Both the position numbers and the translations under genes were made by a program. Source: Ipomoea triloba (taxonomy: Eukaryota > Streptophyta > Magnoliopsida > Solanales > Convolvulaceae). Taken from it: a DNA stretch of 64,000 nucleotides. The stretch spans positions 26,602,353-26,666,352 of the forward strand of contig NC_044930.1 of assembly GCF_003576645.1 (NCBI RefSeq). The letters run 5' to 3'. Below are positions 57,250 to 64,000 of this stretch, one piece after another (the stretch's first letter is position 1; every line of letters starts with the position of its first letter). The notes under the pieces were generated by a model, which made no database searches, was not told the DNA's origin, and worked only from the letters and a program-made list of their open reading frames with translations.

Positions 57250-58802
57250 TGATAAGTGCAAAAGATGCCATCTTTATAAGGTTGTTATCGGATCGTCTAG
57301 TGCACAATTCGTAGCTTTTGTGTTTGATTTGTCCCTTTATTGCGTTAGAATGCTTCATATTGCCATTGGACCCCGTTCCACACTTGGTTAATCATTTTGT
57401 AGGTAAAAAGATGGGCAAAAAGGCAGAAAATGGCTAGATTTCGAAGAAGGATTCACGAGTCGAAGTTGGAGTGCGAAATACACCATGGACGCCCAGTGGA
57501 CGCCCAGTGGACGCCCCAGTGGACGCGCGTCCAACGCGCGTCCACCATGCGTCCACCCTTGCGTCCAACTTTTCGCTCTCTGATTCTCGCACAGCAGAAC
57601 AGCAGTCTGCTGTGGACGCGCCGTGGACGCGCGCGTCCAGCACGCGTCCACCAAGCAGCTCTCTGAAGTTGAAGTCTGTGCAGCAGAAACGCAGCAGAAA
57701 CGCAGTGGACGCGCAGTGGACGCCCCAGTGGACGCGCGTCCAGCGTGCGTCCACCCGTGCGTCCAGCGCGGAAAATTGGCGGTTGGGCGAGATTTAAAAG
57801 GGGAATTGAGCCATTTTTCAGGGGATCGATCACACTTCAATTTTAGATCACTTTAGAATATTTCTCTCTCTAGGATTAGCCTAGAGAGATCTCCCCCAAT
57901 TCACTCCACATTCCCAATTCACTCCACATTGCAATTCTTAGTTTAGATTAGAATTAGAGAAGAATTCCATTGTTGCAAGATTGTGATCTACATTCAAGTT
58001 CAAGATTAAAGTTCAATTTCAAGTTCAAGTTCAAATTCAAAGTTCAATTCCTAGCTAAGTCTTCCTTTTAATTTCTTGTCATTACTTTTGCCTTTTGCTA
58101 TTTCAATTTCAAGTATGATTAGATAGATCTTTGTGGATTTGGATTGAGCAATGTTTTATGGATGTTCTTGAGCTTTGAATTGATCAATTAGGTTTTGCAA
58201 TTGCTTTGATTATGAGTTTGATTGTGTGAATGGTGATCTTCTTTGACTCTTGTGTGGGAATGATCAACCTATATGAGAGGTGTTTAGAGAAGGAGTCTCA
58301 CCTACGAGAGTAGGGATACTCCTTAGCCTAGCCTACCACGTTTCCTTCCCACCTTTGAGAAAAGGGGGATTGGAAGGCAAATAGCACACCATGTGTTCGA
58401 TAATTTGCCTCACCTAGCCTAGTTGCCATGAGAATGGGACTATGGACTAGATGATAGGCCAATGACCACGAGAGTGGCGTTGGCATAGTTGTCTTGCCTC
58501 ATTTTCATTATCTAAGTGTTGCTAGCCTAGTATCTTAGGAAATCAAGGATACCTATATGAGTTGCAATATCCAAATCCTCCTTTCCACTTAATTGTTTCC
58601 TTTGTTTGTTCCTTATTTTCCTTATGTTTCATGCACCTTTCTTACCTATGTTTGGGTTAGCTTTCAAACACTAAACACTCTTGTGCTTAATCCCCTTACC
58701 GCTTGAATTCCCTCCTTGCCATCCTTTGAGAACGATACTCGGGAACTTCTTCCCGTTTTACCACCTATTACTTTCCATCCACCGCGAAAACTACACCCTT
58801 CA
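57250..58802 (+). mobile_element. LTR 3 (outer right LTR of array)
   Basis: 1553 bp, TGATAAGTGC...ACACCCTTCA, nearly identical to LTR 1 apart from small indels in the CpG block and an expanded TTCAAGTTCAAG region (57990-58040). It is followed by the GAGCT duplication. Confidence 0.93.
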
Positions 58803-58986
58803 GAGCTATGGACTTTTCTTTAGGTGTTCTGTTTGGGTTTCATTTGGTTCAACCATTATTGTTGAATGAGTTATTGTGGATAAAAAAGTCCCTAGTTTAA
58901 GAAAAAAGATTAAATAAATTAATAAAATTTTGAAAATTTAAAATATTATGTATTCCAAATATATTAAAAGGTAGTTTCTCGCTTCA
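58803..58986 (-). mobile_element. Helitron 3 continuation
   Basis: GAGCT then ATGGACTTTTC..., collinear with 22201-22390 of the intact Helitron up to TAGTTTCTCGCTTCA, ending at a 25-N gap (58987-59011). Confidence 0.88.
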
Positions 58987-59011
58987 NNNNNNNNNNNNNN
59001 NNNNNNNNNNN
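58987..59011. other. 25-N assembly gap
   Basis: Exactly 25 N, the same size as the gaps at 46459-46483, 49708-49732 and 61668-61692. It is followed by three tandem 63-bp copies of the next Helitron sequence (59012-59200). Confidence 0.98.
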
Positions 59012-59200
59012 ATTTGCTGGGTAATGGGTTATTTGAGTACTTTCATTGTCAACAATCCCCAAGTAATTAATATGATTTGCTGGGTAATGGGTTATTTGAG
59101 TACTTTCATTGTCAACAATCCCCAAGTAATTAATATGATTTGCTGGGTAATGGGTTATTTGAGTACTTTCATTGTCAACAAATCCCCAAGTAGTTAATAT
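59012..59200. repeat. 63-bp tandem triplication
   Basis: The unit GCTGGGTAATGGGTTATTTG...AATTAATATG is repeated three times next to a gap. The reference Helitron (22389-22450) has it once, so this is probably an assembly artefact. Confidence 0.9.
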
Positions 59201-59235
59201 GATTGGTTTCAAACTATTCTTTTTTATTTTTTCAT

Positions 59236-59740
59236 GATAGAAGAATTAAAGCAAGAAATGGCCAATATTAGGGAAGGGCGGAAGCAAGAATATGAGAATG
59301 TTGAGGAAAAGGAGAGTGATGGTGATGTGGAGATAGTATGGGAAGAGGAAAAGCCATGTGGTGACACTATTGAGCTTGCATGTGGTAAGACACTTGACCC
59401 TATTAGTGTTAGCACTATTCTTGGTAATAAAATTTCTAAATCTTGGGCCGACATGTGTGATGAGAATGATGATTGTGATGATTTATGTGTGGCTTGTGAT
59501 GATGTTGATAGTTCTAATCTTTGTGATGATGAGTATGTAGATTGTGTTGATCCTTGTGCTTATACTTGTGGGGATGATGATATTGATAATATTGTTAGTG
59601 AGGAAATTATTGATGTTGATGTGAATACCCAATCTTTAGGGATTATATGGGATCTTAGTGCTAAATGTGATGATGATCTTCATGCTAATTCTTCCAATAA
59701 TTGTGAAAGTGAGTCTTTGGAAACTCATGACGTTAATCCT
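59236..59740 (+). pseudogene. ORF1 fragment inserted in Helitron sequence
   Basis: About 505 bp identical or nearly so to 54280-54784 (coiled coil and acidic domain of ORF1), spliced into Helitron sequence on both sides without LTR, TSD or repeat signature. It is a likely mis-join. Confidence 0.85.
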
Positions 59741-59744
59741 TTGA

Positions 59745-60142
59745 CAAAGAGAGTACTCAAAAAATAACCCAAAATTGAAGCGGAATCACTCTATTTTACC
59801 TTATTGAATTAAATAAATTAGTAGTTTACAAAAAAAATGATACATATGTATTTCTTTAATACCATGAAAAAATAAAAAAGAATAGTTTGAAACCAATCAT
59901 ATTAACTACTTGGGGGATTTGTTGACAATGAAAGTACTCAAATAACCCATTACCCAGCAAATTGAACGAGAAACTACCTTTTAATATATTTGGAATACAT
60001 AATATTTTAAATTTTCAAAATTTTATTAATTTATTTAATCTTTTTTCTAAACTAGGACTTTTTTATCCACAATAACTCATTCAACAATAATGGTTGAACC
60101 AAATGAACCCAAACAGAACACCTAAAGAAAAGTCCATAGCTC
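59745..60142 (+). mobile_element. Inverted copy of the Helitron 3 right flank
   Basis: The reverse complement of 58803-59200, including the GAGCT duplication (as AGCTC at 60138-60142). It differs mostly by single-base homopolymer changes. Confidence 0.85.
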
Positions 60143-61667
60143 TGAAGGGTGTAGTTTTTCGCGTGGATGGAAAGTAATAGGTGGTAAAACGGGAAGAAGT
60201 TCCCGAGTATCGTTCTCAAAGGATGGCAAGGAGGGAATTCAAGCGGTAAGGGGATTAAGCACAAGAGTGTTTAGTTTGAAAGCTAACCCAAACATAGGTA
60301 AGAAAGGTGCATGAAACATAAGGAAAATAAGGAACAAACAAAGGAAACAATTAAGTGGAAAGGAGGATTTGGATATTGCAACTCATATAGGTATCCTTGA
60401 TTTCCTAAGATACTAGGCTAGCAACACTTAGATAATGAAAATGAGGCAAGACAACTATGCCAACGCCACTCTCGTGGTCATTGGCCTATCATCTAGTCCA
60501 TAGTCCCATTCTCATGGCAACTAGGCTAGGTGAGGCAAATTATCGAACACATGGTGTGCTATTTGCCTTCCAATCCCCCTTTTCTCAAAGGTGGGAAGGA
60601 AACGTGCTAGGCTAGGCTAAGGAGTATCCCTACTCTCGTAGGTGAGACTCCTTCTCCAAACACCTCTCATATAGGTTGATCATTCCCACACAAGAGTCAA
60701 AGAAGATCACCATTCACACAATCAAACTCATAATCAAAGCAATTGCAAAACCTAATTGATCAATTCAAAGCTCAAGAACATCCATAAAACATTGCTCAAT
60801 CCAAATCCACAAAGATCTATCTAATCATACTTGAAATTGAAATAGCAAAAGGCAAAAGTAATGACAAGAAATTAAAAGGAAGACTTAGCTAGAATTGAAC
60901 TTTGAATTTGAACTTGAACTTGAAATTGAACTTTAATCTTGAACTTGAATGTAGATCACAATCTTGCAACAATGGAATTCTTCTCTAATTCTAATCTAAA
61001 CTAAGAATTGCAATGTGGAGTGAATTGGGAATGTGGAGTGAATTGGGGGAGATCTCTCTAGGCTAATCCTAGAGAGAGAAATATTCTAAAGAGATCTAAA
61101 ATTGAAGTGTGATGGATCCCCTGAAAAATGGCTCAATTCCCCTTTTAAATCTCGCCCAACCGCCAATTTTCCGCGCTGGACGCACGTGGACGCGCGTCCA
61201 CGGGGCGTCCACTGCGTTTCTGCTGCACAGACTTCAACTTCAGAGCTGCTTGGTGGACGCGGGCTGGACGCGCGCGTCCACTGCGTCCACAGCAGACTGC
61301 TGTTCTGCTGTGCGAGAATCAGAGAGCGAAAAGTTGGACGCAAGGGTGGACGCATGGTGGACGCGAGACGCGTCCACACTGGGCGTCCACGCGTCCATGG
61401 TGTATTTCGCACTCCAACTTCGACTCGTGAATCCTTCTTCGAAATCTAGCCATTTTCTGCCTTTTTGCCCATTTTACCTACAAAATGATTAACCAAGTGT
61501 GGAACGGGTCCAATGGCAATATGAAGCATTCTAACGCAATAAAGGGACAAATCAAACACAAAAGCTACGAATTGTGCACTAGACGATCCGATAACAACCT
61601 TATAAGATGGCATCTTTTGCACTTATCAACTTTCCACACTTTAAACCTTGCTTGTCCTCAAGCAAGC
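60143..61667 (-). mobile_element. LTR 4, inverted, with adjoining polypurine region
   Basis: 60143-61628 is an inverted LTR (TGAAGGGTGT...GCACTTATCA on the plus strand). It continues into the inverse of the polypurine tract and the GGACAAGCAAGG segment (61629-61667), then a 25-N gap. It duplicates the right-hand junction of the array in mirror image. The CpG block differs from LTR 3 by deletions. Confidence 0.9.
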
Positions 61668-61692
61668 NNNNNNNNNNNNNNNNNNNNNNNNN

Positions 61693-62072
61693 ACCAATCC
61701 CCAAGTAGTTAATATAATTAGTTTCAAATTATTTAAAAAATAATTCATAGTATTAATAAAATACTTGGTAAATAAATATATAACATTATTTTGTACTATA
61801 ACTTTGATATTTAATTACAAGATATTTTAAAAATAAGATAATGGACAATGTAATGAATATCAATTGATAAATTTGAATGTAAAGAATCTTTGCATGAGAG
61901 AAAATAAAGACAATATAACTAATGAAATTATTTCTCTTATTTAATTTAATTTTTTGATAATGAATAATTTTTTCAAATAAAGGTATTGTAGACACATAAT
62001 TCTAAATTAAAGAAATACATATGTATCATTTTTTGTTGTAGCTACTAATTTATTTAATTTAATAAGAGTAAA
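61693..62072 (-). mobile_element. Helitron 3 continuation
   Basis: Collinear with about 22615-22990 of the intact Helitron. It ends at a single N (62073). Confidence 0.8.
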
Positions 62073-62073
62073 N

Positions 62074-62312
62074 TTGCTTGGTGAAGAAAAGGAGGAAACG
62101 GATGGAGATTTAAGGGATGTGTTGTTAAGTAGTGAAAAAGAGGAGGAGAAGGAAAATGTGACTATAGAAAAGGAAAATAAAGAAGAAAATTTTGAAAATA
62201 AGAATGTGTTGTTTAAGGAAGTTCATTGCAAAATCATAGAAGAGGAAAAGAAAAAGACAAGTGATGAGAGTGTTAGGGAGGAAGTTGAGGAGAAAGTGAG
62301 AAATGATGAAAA
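62074..62312 (+). pseudogene. ORF1 fragment between single Ns
   Basis: 239 bp matching 55066-55304 (end of the acidic domain and Lys/Glu-rich segment), bounded by single Ns at 62073 and 62314 and flanked by Helitron sequence. Confidence 0.85.
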
Positions 62313-62314
62313 GN

Positions 62315-62991
62315 GATAAATTTGAATGTAAAAGAATCTTTGCATGAGAGAAAATAAAGACAATATAACTAATGAAATTGTTTCTCTTATTTAATTTAAA
62401 TTTTTTTTTATTTAATTTAATTTTTTGATAATGAATAATTTTTTAAAATAAAGGTATTGTAGACACATAATTCTAAATTAAAGAAATACATATGTATCAT
62501 TTTTTGNNNNNNNNNNNNNNNNNNNNNNNNNNNNNNNNNNNNNNNNNNNNNNNNNNNNNNNNNNNNNNNNNNNNNNNNNNNNNNNNNNNNNNNNNNNNNN
62601 NNNNNNNNNNNNNNNNNNNNNNNNNNNNNNNNNTTATTTAATTTAATTTTTTGATAATGAATAATTTTTTAAAATAAAGGTATTGTAGACACATAATTCT
62701 AAATTAAAGAAATACATATGTATCATTTTTTTGGTGTAGCTACTAATTTATTTAATTTAATAAGAGTAAAATAGAGTGAGAAACTTAATCATGTCAACTT
62801 TGATTGAGATGAGGTTCGAACATAAGACCTTTCTTATAGAAATTAATGGGTAAGTTAAAAGTTAACGGAAAAGATAATATTTAACGGAAAACTTAACGGA
62901 TAATCATAAAAGTAAGGTTAAATTAGGTAATCTCTATTAATAATATTAATATGAATTATCTTAACCATCTATTTGATTAAATAATTCATCT
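62315..62991 (-). mobile_element. Helitron 3 pieces with gap
   Basis: 62315-62506 and 62634-62991 follow the intact Helitron (22795-23230) with partial overlap: the segment TTTTTTGATAATGAATAATT is present three times between 61940 and 62670. They are separated by N at 62507-62633. The 5' Helitron terminus falls in the next gap. Confidence 0.7.
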
Positions 62992-63508
62992 NNNNNNNNN
63001 NNNNNNNNNNNNNNNNNNNNNNNNNNNNNNNNNNNNNNNNNNNNNNNNNNNNNNNNNNNNNNNNNNNNNNNNNNNNNNNNNNNNNNNNNNNNNNNNNNNN
63101 NNNNNNNNNNNNNNNNNNNNNNNNNNNNNNNNNNNNNNNNNNNNNNNNNNNNNNNNNNNNNNNNNNNNNNNNNNNNNNNNNNNNNNNNNNNNNNNNNNNN
63201 NNNNNNNNNNNNNNNNNNNNNNNNNNNNNNNNNNNNNNNNNNNNNNNNNNNNNNNNNNNNNNNNNNNNNNNNNNNNNNNNNNNNNNNNNNNNNNNNNNNN
63301 NNNNNNNNNNNNNNNNNNNNNNNNNNNNNNNNNNNNNNNNNNNNNNNNNNNNNNNNNNNNNNNNNNNNNNNNNNNNNNNNNNNNNNNNNNNNNNNNNNNN
63401 NNNNNNNNNNNNNNNNNNNNNNNNNNNNNNNNNNNNNNNNNNNNNNNNNNNNNNNNNNNNNNNNNNNNNNNNNNNNNNNNNNNNNNNNNNNNNNNNNNNN
63501 NNNNNNNN
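62992..63508. other. Assembly gap
   Basis: A run of 517 N. Long X-filled reading frames across it are meaningless. Confidence 0.99.
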
Positions 63509-64000
63509 AGGGGCAACCATCGCACTGTCTTCGAAAAAGCGTGGAGATCCACGTGAAGTCGGTTGCCCCGATACGAGGTCTTGGGAGATGAGAAAATTGA
63601 AGAGAGCCATTCCGCTGAGATTCGGGCACCCATTGCATCGTCTTCGAAAAAGCATGGATATCCATGTTAAGTCGGGTAGCCCGATGAGGTTATCTTGGGG
63701 AATGAGAAAAGGAGAGATCTATCCCGTTGGGACCGGGCACCCATTGCACAGTTCTCGAAAAAGCATGGAGCTCCATGTGAGATCGGGTAGCCCGATGGTC
63801 GGTCTTGAGGGGTAGTAGATAACCTTAAAGCCTTTTTGTTTATCACGCTAGAATCTAGGGGGCTTGAGGTTATAAGGGTGGTCTAATAGGTTTGGTTTGT
63901 GCACATCGGTCCCACTAGTTGGCTCGACTAGTGGCCCGCTTTAAATGGTTGGTGAACCCTTTATTGGATTGCATGCTTGACTCGTATGACAATTGGAAGT
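63509..64000 (+). mobile_element. Retroelement 3' region, copy D (partial)
   Basis: Matches 56513-57004: the three-hairpin tandem (63509-63812) and the following non-coding sequence. It continues past the right edge of the window. Confidence 0.9.

Noticed and set aside
62961..63665. Frames of 215-234 codons
   Set aside because: They are mostly N translated as X across an assembly gap.

Overview
The window is repeat-dominated plant nuclear DNA, AT-rich and riddled with microsatellites, Ty1/copia retrotransposons, Helitrons, MITEs and one A-type cytochrome P450 gene with plant-style introns. The P450 looks CYP71D-like, which together with the repeat content suggests a eudicot, possibly an asterid; the genus cannot be read from the sequence. 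I see no bacterial genes, tRNA, rRNA or CRISPR array. Only one host gene is recognisable, and it appears to be damaged.

Layout. 1-13 kb: a solo LTR (335-730), a MITE-like element with a 121-bp-arm hairpin nested inside it (2214-3086), a decayed copia element (about 4.1-7.5 kb) cut by a CACTA end, a PIF/Harbinger-like element (7932-8933), the 3' end of a second copia (about 9.0-10.5 kb) and a hAT-like element with 8-bp target duplications (11365-12175). 13.1-17.7 kb: a nearly intact copia retrotransposon on the minus strand with 135-bp LTRs and a TSD. 17.8-24.9 kb: two Helitrons, two Mutator-type MITEs and a second hAT-like element. 24.9-27.6 kb: a truncated SIRE-like copia. 28-31 kb: CACTA and foldback repeats. 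31.7-34.15 kb: a three-exon CYP71-type P450 on the minus strand, lacking the segment just before its haem cysteine loop and flanked by a 440-bp direct repeat. 35-42 kb: two copies of a segmental duplication, one of which carries a Mutator MITE while the other preserves the empty site. 42.0-43.6 kb: a truncated LTR retrotransposon head.

44.1-58.8 kb: the most striking region. A Helitron is interrupted by a tandem LTR-internal-(LTR)-internal-LTR-internal-LTR array of a non-autonomous retroelement. The outermost LTRs share the 5-bp duplication GAGCT. The primer-binding site is TGGCGCCGTTGCCGGGG. The internal region encodes one unusual protein of about 710 residues (Tyr/Gln-rich N-terminus, zinc knuckle, coiled coil, Asp/Cys-rich acidic domain, Lys/Glu-rich tail) with no visible protease, reverse transcriptase or integrase, followed by a conserved hairpin and a three-unit tandem of covarying hairpins. 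I consider this element the best candidate for something not well described.

58.8-64 kb is a mosaic of the same Helitron and retroelement pieces, including an inverted copy of the right-hand junction, broken by uniform 25-N gaps, single Ns and longer gaps. Together with several tandem duplications of exactly 42 bp, this points to gap-filling or scaffolding artefacts. Structure right of 58.8 kb should be treated as unreliable.
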